This document shows positions 7,721-14,672 of a stretch of 28,196 nucleotides of DNA, piece after piece. The translations under genes and the position numbers were made by a program. The notes below the pieces were generated by a model. That model ran no database searches and was not told the origin of the DNA. It saw only the letters and a program-made list of their open reading frames with translations. Source of the stretch: a virus; IMG/VR virus record IMGVR_UViG_3300045918_000554, positions 1-28,196 of that record. One strand, written 5' to 3'. Within the stretch, counting starts at the first letter, position 1. Each line of letters opens with the position of its first letter.

Positions 7721-8243
7721 ATTGACGCTTCCGTTCCCAGCTAAGCAACATGCTCGCCCGCCTTCTGTCTCTTGTTTCTTGAGATTGAGGTGGGCGATTC
7801 TTGGCCACAAGGCGCATGGTCTCAGAAAAGGTTTCGCCACGATCCTTTCCGACCTTAGCCAAACGCATCTTCTCAAGGGTCTCTGGTGAGTGGGTCTTTC
7901 CGAAGAATGGATTCAACTTGCCGGCTTTGTCATAGACGGTCCCACGCTTGGCGACATTGAGGAGCGTTCCTCCCTCGTCAAGATGGCTTCGGCCATACTG
8001 ATCTATCAGCCCAGCTTCTAGATCAACAGCCTCGGTCTTTGTGAGGTCTGTCCGCAGCACTTCAACTATAGGTTCAAGCCCATCATCCACAAGGGATTTT
8101 ATCCACTTCGTCAGACGAGGACTTGCTGTTGTTCGTCCAAGCTTGATCAACCTAAGATGCGAGTACGGACGATCTGGCGAACCCTCTCCAACATACCGAA
8201 CCTGAAAAGTCTTAGGACACTTCAACACGTACAGAACCTTCAT
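7683..8243 (-). CDS. GIY-YIG homing endonuclease with NUMOD3 motif
   Basis: 186 residues on the minus strand. The GIY-YIG motif is LYVLK (4-8) and RYVGEG (16-21); E77 in LEAGLI is the likely metal-binding Glu, and GGTLLN (91-96) completes the fold. A DNA-binding NUMOD3-type repeat (NPFFGKTHSPETLEKM, 111-126) follows. AGGAGG stands eight bases before the ATG and a GATAAATAG motif further upstream. The gene opposes its neighbours, as mobile homing genes often do, and overlaps the 3' end of the HNH gene. Confidence 0.88.
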   Translation of the reverse strand: MKVLYVLKCPKTFQVRYVGEGSPDRPYSHLRLIKLGRTTASPRLTKWIKSLVDDGLEPIVEVLRTDLTKTEAVDLEAGLIDQYGRSHLDEGGTLLNVAKRGTVYDKAGKLNPFFGKTHSPETLEKMRLAKVGKDRGETFSETMRLVAKNRPPQSQETRDRRRASMLLSWERKRQSSGDVPDQPSVA

Positions 8244-8264
8244 GAGTATAATCCTCCTATGGAT

Positions 8265-8273
8265 CTATTTATC
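8265..8273 (-). promoter_or_regulatory. Late promoter GATAAATAG for the GIY-YIG gene
   Basis: On the minus strand, about 22 bases before the endonuclease start and just ahead of its AGGAGG site. It would give the homing gene its own late transcription. Confidence 0.6.
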
Positions 8274-8312
8274 GGAGTATCTGAAGTCTTTTCAACATCT
8301 CGCACGCCCACT

Positions 8313-8345
8313 AGGTGGGTGAGTGAATAAATAGCTCACCCACTT
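8313..8345 (+). promoter_or_regulatory. Inverted repeat enclosing a late promoter
   Basis: GTGGGTGAG (8315-8323) and CTCACCCAC (8335-8343) are perfect arms, extended one G-T and one A-T pair outward. The 11-base centre holds ATAAATAG (8327-8334). No T run follows, so it does not look like a terminator. It stands just before the gene at 8357, which has AAGGA before its ATG. Confidence 0.6.
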
Positions 8346-8356
8346 AAGGACCAACC

Positions 8357-8746
8357 ATGACACTGCTCGCAGAACTCCTCGACCTTCGTGAAGCCAAGGG
8401 CACCATCGTCGTCGCCAAGCTTTGGATCGGCTACATCACCGGCGAAGACGAAGAGTCGATGGCCGGCGAAGAAGCCGATCTGAATGTCACCGTCTTCTAC
8501 GACGCCAAGACGCCGGAAGCTGCTCAGGCTCTTGCTGCCAAGATGGGTGCCGATGATGTCGAGATCGATGATGGCGACTGCTACGACGCGCTGAACCACT
8601 ACGCGCAGAACGGTGCGCCGGCTCGCAAGGGCTACTCGAACCTGCACGGCCCTGCCTACGTCACCAGCGTGAAGATCGCCTCGAAGGAGCCGAAGCTTGC
8701 TCAACGCGTCTTCGCGTTCCATCCGGCTGATCTCGGCTTCGAGTAA
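8357..8746 (+). CDS. Hypothetical acidic protein
   Basis: 129 residues, with AAGGA seven bases before the ATG. The sequence is soluble and acidic (GEDEESMAGEEADLN, DDVEIDDGDCYDAL) with mixed alpha/beta character and no motif I recognise. It sits alone behind a palindrome-flanked late promoter. The Asp/Glu-rich surface could mean DNA mimicry, but this is only a composition argument. Confidence 0.72.
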   Translation: MTLLAELLDLREAKGTIVVAKLWIGYITGEDEESMAGEEADLNVTVFYDAKTPEAAQALAAKMGADDVEIDDGDCYDALNHYAQNGAPARKGYSNLHGPAYVTSVKIASKEPKLAQRVFAFHPADLGFE

Positions 8747-8792
8747 GTCCTTTCGTTCCTGTTCAATTTTGTTTAGAGGTTGGAGAACCGCT

Positions 8793-9335
8793 GTGAATCC
8801 TATCGCCTATCTCGTGATGGCCATCTTCAACACGATCTACATCGGGCTGGCCGCATTCGGCCTGCTCTGGGTCTCGTTGTCTGGTTCGATGCTCGACGCG
8901 GTGATCGCGCTCAGTGTCGCTGCCGTCGGCTATCACCTGTCGAAGACCGCTGTGATCATGCTGCTGGCTCACTTCAACATGCCAGCGCCGATCTCAGCTG
9001 GCGCGATGCAGCGCGAGATCGACGAGCTGCTCGAGCTGTCATCGCAGCCTGACTTCAAGGTCACTCAAGAGATTGAGGACCGCATGTTCCGAGTTGGCCT
9101 CAAGCCTGGCTACGACGTGGCTGATCGTGGTGAGCAGATCGGCACGCAGTTCGATGAGCCGATCTACGAGTGGATCGTCACGCAAGAGAGTCTGGCTGCG
9201 CCGTTGGCTCGCTACAACTACTGTGGTGCGGCTCAGCGCAACAGAGACGGTGTCGCCATCGAGGTCGATCGTGAGGACGTCGTCTGCTACAAGGGTCAGC
9301 TCTACGAGCTGGCGAAGGTCGACGAGAAAGCCTGA
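8793..9335 (+). CDS. Two-pass membrane protein with cytoplasmic domain
   Basis: 180 residues from a GTG at 8793, chosen for TTGGAGAA upstream and because it opens the first membrane segment. Two hydrophobic segments (about residues 4-28 and 33-55) are followed by a polar domain with ELLELSSQPDF and a C-terminal beta-rich part (YEWIVTQESLAAP, VVCYKGQLYELAKV). The family is not recognised. It is followed by the long non-coding region before the TROVE gene. Confidence 0.72.
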   Translation: MNPIAYLVMAIFNTIYIGLAAFGLLWVSLSGSMLDAVIALSVAAVGYHLSKTAVIMLLAHFNMPAPISAGAMQREIDELLELSSQPDFKVTQEIEDRMFRVGLKPGYDVADRGEQIGTQFDEPIYEWIVTQESLAAPLARYNYCGAAQRNRDGVAIEVDREDVVCYKGQLYELAKVDEKA

Positions 9336-9372
9336 ACCTAAACAGCACCAACAACCATTCTCAAAAGTAGTG

Positions 9373-9398
9373 TACAATACACTCCTGTTCGATAAATA
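9373..9398 (+). promoter_or_regulatory. Tandem promoter motifs before the structured region
   Basis: A TACAAT box (9373-9378, within GTGTACAATAC) is followed by ATAAATAG (9392-9399). The late motif would start transcription near 9405, exactly where the hairpin-rich sequence begins. Confidence 0.6.
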
Positions 9399-9404
9399 GA
9401 ACTG

Positions 9405-9879
9405 TTGGCGAAAGCCACGCGAGCCGTCCGACCTTACAACGACGGCAAAGAACTAGTGAACCGCTAGGATTGATTATCAATGGCTGCCGCCGCAAGGCGA
9501 AAAGAGACCACTACTCGCAATATGTGGAATTCTCGATCCACCCTTCGTTCACACCCTTTCTAGGTCTTCAACTCTCATTCTGTTCAACCCAGTGCTAACC
9601 GGCTCGTCTTGGTTACCACAAGTGAAATGCGCTTAGGTACCTCTAGCTTCGGCCACGTCTTTTGCGCCGTACGTCAACTCGTTAATTGACTAAGTCGTCG
9701 TGGCTGAAAACCACGAACGTTAGTGGGTCGAAACCACGCAGGCTATCGCGAGCCAGAAAAGAGCGATGTAGGCGAACCACTGAAGAGATTCAGCCGCCGA
9801 ACTTCCGAGGCACAATTTCGTTGCCACTGGTTTGAACACCACTTTGCTGCACATCGCAGCCGTTCCAAGGAGAAACATC
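9405..9879 (+). ncRNA. Candidate structured RNA / leader upstream of TROVE gene
   Basis: About 475 bases with no convincing ORF. Hairpins seen in order: GGC-GAAA-GCC (9408-9417); GCCGTC/GACGGC (9423-9446); CGCC-GCAA-GGCG near 9488-9499; GTGGA/TCCAC near 9523-9540; CTTG/CAAG near 9608-9622; AAGTG/CGCTT (9620-9634); GTCAA/TTGAC (9673-9690); CGTGG-CTGAAAA-CCACG (9699-9715); GTGG-GTCGAAA-CCAC (9723-9737); CTGAA-GAGA-TTCAG (9780-9793). Several have stable GNRA loops. CGAGCC at 9420 and again at 9748 can both pair with GGCTCG at 9601. Ro60-like proteins in bacteria are usually encoded beside their Y RNAs, so a Y-like RNA is the leading idea; a long 5' leader is the alternative. Confidence 0.5.
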
Positions 9880-11505
9880 ATGTCAAACGTCTACGCAGAA
9901 TTCGCATCCGCTGACTCGACTTCCAAGCAGGCTCGCCAGTCCACTTCCCCGACGCAGGTCATCCCGGGCCGTGAGGCCGACATGTCCGCCAACAACGGCG
10001 GTGGCTTCAGCTTCGTCATGACGAAGTGGGGCGTGCTCGACCGCTTCATCATGCTCGGCACCGAGAAGGCCGGCTACTACGTCGGCCAGAAGGAGCAGAC
10101 GAAGCAGTCCTTCGACACCGTCAAGGCGTGTCTGAAGGAAGATGGTCTCCGCGTCGTGGCTCGCATCGTCGAGTACTCGCTGGCTGGTCGTGCTCCGAAG
10201 AATGATCCGGCCGTCGTGGCCCTGGCTCTCGCAGCCGTGTACGGTGACGACGCGACCCGCGCAGTAGCCTTCGAAGCGCTGCCGAAGGTCGCCCGTACCG
10301 GCACGTGGCTGTTCCTGTTCGTGTCGATCCTCGACTCGCTGGGCAAGTGGAACGCGGCTGCAAAGCGTGGCGTTGCCGCTTGGTACACGACGAAGCAGGT
10401 CGACCGTCTGGCCGTTCAGCTGCTCAAGTACCAGTCCCGCAATGGCTGGGCGCACCGTGACGTTCTGCGTCTCGCGCACGTCAAGCCGTCGTCTGACGTT
10501 CAGTCGGCCCTGTTCCGCTACGCGGTGAAGGGTGCCGAGGGCATCGAGTTCGGCACGATGGTGCCGCAGCTGCTCGTCGACTTCGAGCTCTTGAAGCGCA
10601 CGACCGACAAGAAGGAAGTGCTTCGCCTGATCGAGTCCAACGACTTCATCAGCTGGGAAATGGTCCCGACGCAGTGGCTGAAGGATCCGGACGTGCTGAC
10701 CCTGCTCGTCAAGAACATGGGCCTCACGGCCGTGATTCGCAAGCTGGGTGCGCTGACGGCCCATGGCGTGATCAAGCCGCTCTCGAGCGGTCTGAAGGAC
10801 GTCGTGGCGAAGCTGACGGACTCCGAGCAGCTGAAGCGCCAGCGCGTTCACCCGATCACGCTGCTCCAGTCCCTGAAGCAGTACTCGGTCGGCCACGGCG
10901 ACAAGGGTTCGTTGGTCTGGGTTCCGAACCAGCGCGTCATCGATGCTCTGGACTCGGCGTTCTACGACGCGTTCACGCACGTCGAAACGAAGGGTGAGAA
11001 CTACCTCATCGCGTGCGACATCTCTGGCTCGATGCAGGGTGCGAACGTCAACGGTTCTCCGAACCTCACGGCAGCTGAAGTTGCGGTGGTCATGGCGATG
11101 GTTGTTGCGCGCAAGCAGGACAACTACCACATCGTTGGCTACAACCAGCGTTTGGTCGACCTGCACGTCTCGCCGACGATGCGTCTCGACGCTGCCATGG
11201 CTTCGTACAAGAAGCAGCACTGGGACGGCGCCGGTACCGACTGCGCCAAGCCGTTCGAGGCTGCCCTCGCCAACAAGTGGCCTGTCGACAAGTTCGTCAG
11301 CATCACTGACAACGAGGTCAACTCGGGCTCGCAGCACCCGGCGCAGGCTCTGGCCAAGTACCGCAAGGGCTTGAACGCCATGGCGAAGTCGGTGGTCATC
11401 GGCACCTCGGTGTCGGAGTTCACCATCGCCGACCCGAAGGACTCCGGTTCTTTGGACATCGCAGGCTTCGACTCAGCTGCTCCGCAGCTGATCTCCGACC
11501 TGTGA
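9880..11505 (+). CDS. rsr: TROVE/VWA protein, Ro60 (Rsr)-like
   Basis: 541 residues from the ATG at 9880, which has AAGGAG seven bases upstream; an earlier in-frame ATG at 9832 has no such site. The N-terminal two thirds are helical HEAT-like TROVE repeats with a family-like opening (FIMLGTEKAGYYVG, then RNGWAHRDVLRLAHVKP). The C-terminal VWA domain has a MIDAS motif, DISGS, at residues 380-384, with GAGTD and ITDNE supplying further metal ligands. Ro60 proteins form a ring that binds misfolded RNA and Y RNA; bacterial Rsr works with PNPase and in stress survival. The hairpin-rich stretch directly upstream supports a linked RNA partner. Confidence 0.92.
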   Translation: MSNVYAEFASADSTSKQARQSTSPTQVIPGREADMSANNGGGFSFVMTKWGVLDRFIMLGTEKAGYYVGQKEQTKQSFDTVKACLKEDGLRVVARIVEYSLAGRAPKNDPAVVALALAAVYGDDATRAVAFEALPKVARTGTWLFLFVSILDSLGKWNAAAKRGVAAWYTTKQVDRLAVQLLKYQSRNGWAHRDVLRLAHVKPSSDVQSALFRYAVKGAEGIEFGTMVPQLLVDFELLKRTTDKKEVLRLIESNDFISWEMVPTQWLKDPDVLTLLVKNMGLTAVIRKLGALTAHGVIKPLSSGLKDVVAKLTDSEQLKRQRVHPITLLQSLKQYSVGHGDKGSLVWVPNQRVIDALDSAFYDAFTHVETKGENYLIACDISGSMQGANVNGSPNLTAAEVAVVMAMVVARKQDNYHIVGYNQRLVDLHVSPTMRLDAAMASYKKQHWDGAGTDCAKPFEAALANKWPVDKFVSITDNEVNSGSQHPAQALAKYRKGLNAMAKSVVIGTSVSEFTIADPKDSGSLDIAGFDSAAPQLISDL

Positions 11506-11519
11506 TACGGTTGATTCGC

Positions 11520-11627
11520 ATGGACAAGTCGAACCGCATGGTTCGACTTGGTCTAGGCCGCAACAACGGCAAGTGGTTCGCTCGAGTGGATTTGTGGTGG
11601 GTCGGCGTTCGACTCACCCGCAACTAA
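11520..11627 (+). CDS. Possible 35-residue basic protein
   Basis: An ORF too short for most gene finders, starting MDKSNRMVRLGLG and continuing KWFARVDLWWVGVRLTRN, rich in Arg and Trp. The composition looks protein-like, but no clear ribosome-binding site precedes either ATG (11520 or 11538). The same bases hold strong hairpins, so the stretch may instead be an RNA element. Confidence 0.4.
   Translation: MDKSNRMVRLGLGRNNGKWFARVDLWWVGVRLTRN
11525..11550 (+). repeat. 11-bp perfect hairpin after the TROVE gene
   Basis: CAAGTCGAACC and GGTTCGACTTG with a GCAT loop. Two further hairpins follow: GCCG/CGGC near 11557-11570 and a 9-bp stem with one G-U pair near 11598-11620. No T run follows, so it is not an ordinary terminator. 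It could be an mRNA stabiliser, a processing site or part of a second small RNA next to the Ro60-like gene. Confidence 0.6.
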
Positions 11628-11636
11628 GGGAATCAC

Positions 11637-12263
11637 ATGAAGGTCTTCATCGGTCCGTACGTCAACTGGATTGGTCCATACCAAATCGCTGGCTGGCTTC
11701 AGCACGTTGGCGTCAGCGAAGAGCGCTGCCACGAGCTTGGCGAGAAGCTGGCGAACACTTGGGTCAAGCCTGTCTGCGAGTGGATTCACGGGCATCAGCA
11801 CCGTAAGGTCAAGGTGAAGCTTCACCGCTACGACACGTGGAACATGGACTCCACGCTCTCACACATCGTCCTTCCAATGCTCAAGCAGCTTCACGCGACG
11901 AAGCACGGTGCGCCGTCCGTCGATGATGAGGACGTGCCTGAGCACCTTCGCTCCACCTCGGCGCCGCCGAGGGAGAACGAGTGGGACACGGACGAGAATC
12001 ACTTCAAGCGCTTCGACTGGTTGCTTGAAGAGCTGATCTGGACCTTCGAGCAGCTTCACCCAGAGTGCGATGGCGAGTCGAAGTTCTTCTCTGGCGATTC
12101 AGATATTCAATTCAACAAGATTGAGGGTAGCGACCTGTACAGCATGGACCGCGGTCCGAAGGACACCTTCAAGATGGATCAAGAAGGTCTCAACGCCTAC
12201 AAGGCGCGCATTCAAAAGGGTTGCGAGCTCTTCGGCAAATATTTGCAGGGATTATGGGATTGA
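11637..12263 (+). CDS. Conserved-looking phage hypothetical protein
   Basis: 208 residues beginning MKVFIGPYVNWIGPYQIAGWL. The middle holds RYDTWNMDSTLSHIVLPMLKQL and DDEDVPEHLRS, then ENHFKRFDWLLEELIWTFEQL. The opening and the TWNMDSTL block remind me of a hypothetical protein common in large myoviruses, but I cannot name a family. It is rich in Trp, His and acidic residues, soluble, with no membrane segment. The last 12 bases overlap the end of the opposing GIY-YIG gene. Confidence 0.8.
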   Translation: MKVFIGPYVNWIGPYQIAGWLQHVGVSEERCHELGEKLANTWVKPVCEWIHGHQHRKVKVKLHRYDTWNMDSTLSHIVLPMLKQLHATKHGAPSVDDEDVPEHLRSTSAPPRENEWDTDENHFKRFDWLLEELIWTFEQLHPECDGESKFFSGDSDIQFNKIEGSDLYSMDRGPKDTFKMDQEGLNAYKARIQKGCELFGKYLQGLWD

Positions 12264-12944
12264 CTTACAGTTGTTCCCGTGATACCTGAAAAAGTTAGGT
12301 GCCGTTGTAGAAGTAGTTCGACAATGGACGCATGATACTGGGCAAAAGCCTTTATCGTGCGTCCTATTCGGGTTTTTCTTACACACATCAAAATGCCACC
12401 GCAGCATAGTTCTGAGTTGACCCTGTTTTTCACAGTGTGGACATTGAACGGTTTTCGCATTTAGAGCTATGTGTGCTGGTGGCTTTGGCGGGCCAATAAA
12501 TTCTTGTGCACGTCGCCCAATGGCTAACTCGCTCTCCCAGTAGGCTTTCGATCGTTGGCGGTGAAGATCTTTAGTTTCATCAGTCTGAGTCCAAGTCTTC
12601 TTGTTTCTTTGGCGAGTCGACAGACTCTTTTGAATTGCCTCTTTAGTCCTTGATGTCGGATTATCACCGCCAGTGCCTGTTTCATTCATCAGGTTTGCCC
12701 AGTCTTTTGATTCCACAATGTTATTTGCTATAGAATACGAGGTGGCAAAAGACTTGAATTCCTCAAGAGATTCAGTTTGATAAATCACGTCGGTGTGAGT
12801 GTGATTGCCATGAACCTTCAAATGTCGAAGCCAGTATTTGCCTGAACCAGCGTAGGTAAAAGGGTCCTTGCAGATCTTGCCAAGGTATTTCATGCCTGTG
12901 TCTAAATGCGTCTTCTTGTAGAGGTAGTACATCGCAAGATCCAA
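12252..12944 (-). CDS. GIY-YIG endonuclease with zinc-finger-like tail
   Basis: About 230 residues on the minus strand. The N-terminus YYLYKKTHLDTGMKYLGK is a GIY-YIG motif, and FTYAGSGKYWLRHLKVHG fits Seg-type homing nucleases. The C-terminus has two zinc-finger-like units, CPHC...H...C and CVHC...H...C. I chose the TTG at 12944 because AGGAGG lies nine bases upstream; the ATG at 12932 is the alternative, 21 bases from that site. A TATAAATA promoter stands directly upstream. The gene looks more A+T-rich than its neighbours, which fits recent transfer. Confidence 0.85.
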   Translation of the reverse strand: MDLAMYYLYKKTHLDTGMKYLGKICKDPFTYAGSGKYWLRHLKVHGNHTHTDVIYQTESLEEFKSFATSYSIANNIVESKDWANLMNETGTGGDNPTSRTKEAIQKSLSTRQRNKKTWTQTDETKDLHRQRSKAYWESELAIGRRAQEFIGPPKPPAHIALNAKTVQCPHCEKQGQLRTMLRWHFDVCKKNPNRTHDKGFCPVSCVHCRTTSTTAPNFFRYHGNNCKSIP

Positions 12945-12958
12945 TGTCGAACACCTCC

Positions 12959-12966
12959 TATTTATA
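12959..12966 (-). promoter_or_regulatory. Late promoter TATAAATA on minus strand
   Basis: An exact T4-type late consensus that touches the AGGAGG site of the endonuclease gene, leaving a very short leader. Confidence 0.7.
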
Positions 12967-13012
12967 CTACCATCACGGTCTCTGGGACTAAATAACAAGT
13001 CGCTGTCAACAC

Positions 13013-13048
13013 ACAACGCCGACGATTCGAAAGGATCGTCGGCGTTGT
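13013..13048. repeat. 14-bp perfect inverted repeat
   Basis: ACAACGCCGACGAT and ATCGTCGGCGTTGT around an 8-base loop. It lies between the minus-strand endonuclease gene and the early gene block. No T run follows on either strand, so it may be a transcription roadblock, a bidirectional Rho-type end or a protein-binding site. Confidence 0.7.
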
Positions 13049-13109
13049 CGTATGTGCTTGCAATTCCTTATTTGCCAACTAATGCTATTAGAATTGCGCT
13101 GTGATGGTT

Positions 13110-13176
13110 GTAACAGCTCTGTCATTGTTACACTTGGGCTGTGTTCTTTCTTCAGGTTCGGTGTATAATGACTCAA
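13110..13176 (+). promoter_or_regulatory. Early promoter with GTAACA-N10-TGTTAC operator
   Basis: The operator-like inverted repeat is GTAACA at 13110-13115 and TGTTAC at 13126-13131. Then come CAGGTTCGGTG and TATAAT (13164-13169), with transcription expected near 13176. It drives the first small gene of the early block. Confidence 0.75.
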
Positions 13177-13192
13177 CATCTAGGAGAGCTCA

Positions 13193-13435
13193 ATGTCATC
13201 TGTTGCAACCGCCATGAGAGATATGCGTACGACGGTCGCCGTCAACTTCGCTGCCATGGCGAAGGAGCTGCTCGAGTCCTACGACACCGGCATTCTGCCC
13301 GACGGTCAGGTCACCGAAGCCGCTCGCTGGCTCTCACGCCAGCTCAACTACCTGCCCTACTCGCAGACGCTGTCCATCGTCGAAACCGAAGTCCAACGCG
13401 CTTGCATGCGTGCAGCCGCCGACACCATCCGTTAA
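13193..13435 (+). CDS. 80-residue helical hypothetical protein
   Basis: Start supported by AGGAGA six bases before the ATG and a promoter 17 bases upstream. The protein is predicted mostly helical (MAKELLESYDTG, TEAARWLSRQLNYLPY, TEVQRACMRAAADTI) and soluble, with no recognised family. It is first in a likely operon with the genes at 13452 and 13684. Confidence 0.7.
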   Translation: MSSVATAMRDMRTTVAVNFAAMAKELLESYDTGILPDGQVTEAARWLSRQLNYLPYSQTLSIVETEVQRACMRAAADTIR

Positions 13436-13451
13436 CTCTGGAGCCCCAATC

Positions 13452-13670
13452 ATGATTGCCATCGCCGTTCCTCACACTGGTCTCATCGCCGTTTCACAAG
13501 GTGGAATGGGCACGTTCTACATGCGTCAGGACCAGTACGCCCTGTGGCTCGACAAGGCCAACGCCCTGCGCCGTGACCTGAAGCCTGCCACCCTCGCTGG
13601 GATGGCCGAGGTCGCCGTTCTGGTGATGCTCCTCGCCGCCGAGATCATGAACGATCGTGTCACAGCCTGA
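13452..13670 (+). CDS. 72-residue hypothetical protein
   Basis: Start chosen at 13452 after CTGGAGCC. It opens IAIAVPHTGLIAVSQGGMGTFYMRQDQYALWLDKANALRRDL and ends in a hydrophobic helix (LAGMAEVAVLVMLLAAEIM) that could be a membrane segment or buried core. No family is recognised. It lies between two small genes with short gaps in the same operon. Confidence 0.65.
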   Translation: MIAIAVPHTGLIAVSQGGMGTFYMRQDQYALWLDKANALRRDLKPATLAGMAEVAVLVMLLAAEIMNDRVTA

Positions 13671-13683
13671 AGGATTTCACATC

Positions 13684-13857
13684 ATGGAATACACCATCGT
13701 TCAGGCCTACTCGCCTGACTCGCTCACCAACGCCGTCAAAAAACTGCTCGCCATCGGTTGGGTTCCGTCTGGCGGTGTCGCCGTGGGCAAGAGCGGTTCG
13801 GAAGGTCAGATCTTCTATCAGACGATGACCCGCCAAGCCGGCTGGAAGCCCCGGTAA
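13684..13857 (+). CDS. DUF1737-like small protein
   Basis: 57 residues from the ATG at 13684. The pattern MEYTIVQAY, LTNAVKKLLAIGWVPSGGV and QIFYQTMTR matches the small DUF1737 fold (strand, helix, GW.P.GG turn, YYQAM-like strand). The biochemical role of that family is unknown. The stop codon TAA lies inside the GTAACA half-site of the next promoter, so gene end and operator are fused. Confidence 0.75.
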   Translation: MEYTIVQAYSPDSLTNAVKKLLAIGWVPSGGVAVGKSGSEGQIFYQTMTRQAGWKPR

Positions 13858-13920
13858 CAACTAAGGAACTGTTACACTTTGCCTGTGTACAAAACCCAGG
13901 TTCAGTGTATAATGATCCCA
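13854..13920 (+). promoter_or_regulatory. Early promoter with GTAACA-N10-TGTTAC operator
   Basis: GTAACA (13854-13859), ten bases, TGTTAC (13870-13875), then CCTGTGTACAAAACCCAGG and TATAAT (13908-13913). It is nearly identical to the promoter at 15920, over both the spacer and the operator. Confidence 0.8.
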
Positions 13921-13940
13921 TCGACAACTGGAGCCCAATC

Positions 13941-14297
13941 ATGCTGAACATTCTGCCCGCCGCCAAGTCCACCTTCGGTACCACCGCCGTGTCCGTCGCT
14001 GAAGTCGCTCGCAAGCTTCGCGCTGGCACCATCGTTGTCGCCGACCGCTACAACCCCGATGGCACCGTGACCCGCGTCTTTCTGGTGACGACCGACAAGG
14101 TCAAGCTGCCCGCTCTGTCCTGGCACGACGTCCGCCACGCCACGAACAAGCGCCCGTACGGCCAGCACCACGTGCTGCAGTCCGTCGCCTTCAAGTTCGA
14201 CCACGGCATTCTGGTCCTCCCCGACTTCGTGACCTGCTCGCGCGAGTACTGCGAGGTCTGCGACCTGACCGCCACCGTCTTCACTCTGGAAGCCTGA
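13941..14297 (+). CDS. Hypothetical protein, paralog of 16013 gene
   Basis: 118 residues from an ATG after CTGGAGCC. It starts LNILPAAKSTFGTTAVSVAEVARKLRAG and has a central strand-rich part (GTIVVADRYNPDGTVTRVFLV) and a YGQHHVLQSVAFKFDHGILVLPD block. These three blocks align in order with the protein at 16013. Four Cys near the C-terminus (CSREYCEVC plus others) might bind a metal; the paralog lacks them. No family is recognised. Confidence 0.7.
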   Translation: MLNILPAAKSTFGTTAVSVAEVARKLRAGTIVVADRYNPDGTVTRVFLVTTDKVKLPALSWHDVRHATNKRPYGQHHVLQSVAFKFDHGILVLPDFVTCSREYCEVCDLTATVFTLEA

Positions 14298-14299
14298 TC

Positions 14300-14605
14300 A
14301 TGTACCTCAAAGAACCACTCACACCAGACACCGCCGTTGTGTTCTTCGGTGTGGCCGCGGTCGTAGTAGCCTTCTACGTGCTCGAGATGCTGTGGGCCGC
14401 CGGCAAGTATCACTGGCGCGCGTGGCGAGTGTCGAAGATCCAAATCCCTGAGCTCAGCGCCGTGGACATGCTCAAGGTGAACAAGCACTACAAACAAGCC
14501 ATGACCGAGATCGACGCCTACCTCGCCTTCAAGCAGCGCCTCGACGACAAGAAGGCCAAGGTCGCTCGCCGCGGCCTGAAGTGGCAAAACCTTCGCAAGA
14601 TGTAA
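14300..14605 (+). CDS. Single-pass membrane protein
   Basis: 101 residues starting two bases after the previous stop (TGATCATG junction). Residues about 12-33 (AVVFFGVAAVVVAFYVLEMLWA) are a membrane segment, followed by a basic, helical cytoplasmic tail (KQAMTEIDAYLAFKQRLDDKKAKVARRGLKW) that could form a coiled coil. Function unknown. Its stop codon lies within a GTAACG half-site. Confidence 0.68.
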   Translation: MYLKEPLTPDTAVVFFGVAAVVVAFYVLEMLWAAGKYHWRAWRVSKIQIPELSAVDMLKVNKHYKQAMTEIDAYLAFKQRLDDKKAKVARRGLKWQNLRKM

Positions 14606-14655
14606 CGCCGCTCAAGTTTGCGCAGAAGTCCTAGGTTCGTGGTATAATGACTTCA
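14602..14655 (+). promoter_or_regulatory. Early promoter, TATAAT at 14643
   Basis: A GTAACG half-site (14602-14607) with CCTAGGTTCGTGG ahead of TATAAT (14643-14648); TGG before the box makes it an extended -10. The expected start is 14655, which is itself an ATG in frame with the gene. Confidence 0.72.
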
Positions 14656-14672
14656 TGCAAACGGAGAACATC

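Noticed and set aside
8313-8345. A Rho-independent terminator
   Set aside because: The stem is strong, but no T run follows on the plus strand and the loop holds a promoter motif.
9660-9745. A tRNA-Phe (GAA) gene
   Set aside because: The anticodon and T-like arms look right, but no acceptor stem pairs and the D-to-anticodon spacing is eight bases instead of one. Kept only as a tRNA-like module.
9405-9879. A group I intron or tmRNA
   Set aside because: There is no split gene around it, no endonuclease inside it, and I found neither the intron core pairings nor a tmRNA tag frame.
9723-9914. A 63-codon ORF across the TROVE start
   Set aside because: It overlaps the real start out of frame, is Arg/His-rich with no motif, and lies in the hairpin-rich stretch.
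9883-11337. Minus-strand open frame of 484 codons opposite the TROVE gene
   Set aside because: It is a composition shadow: Arg/Val/Leu-rich with no motif, no ribosome-binding site, and fully opposite a well-supported gene.
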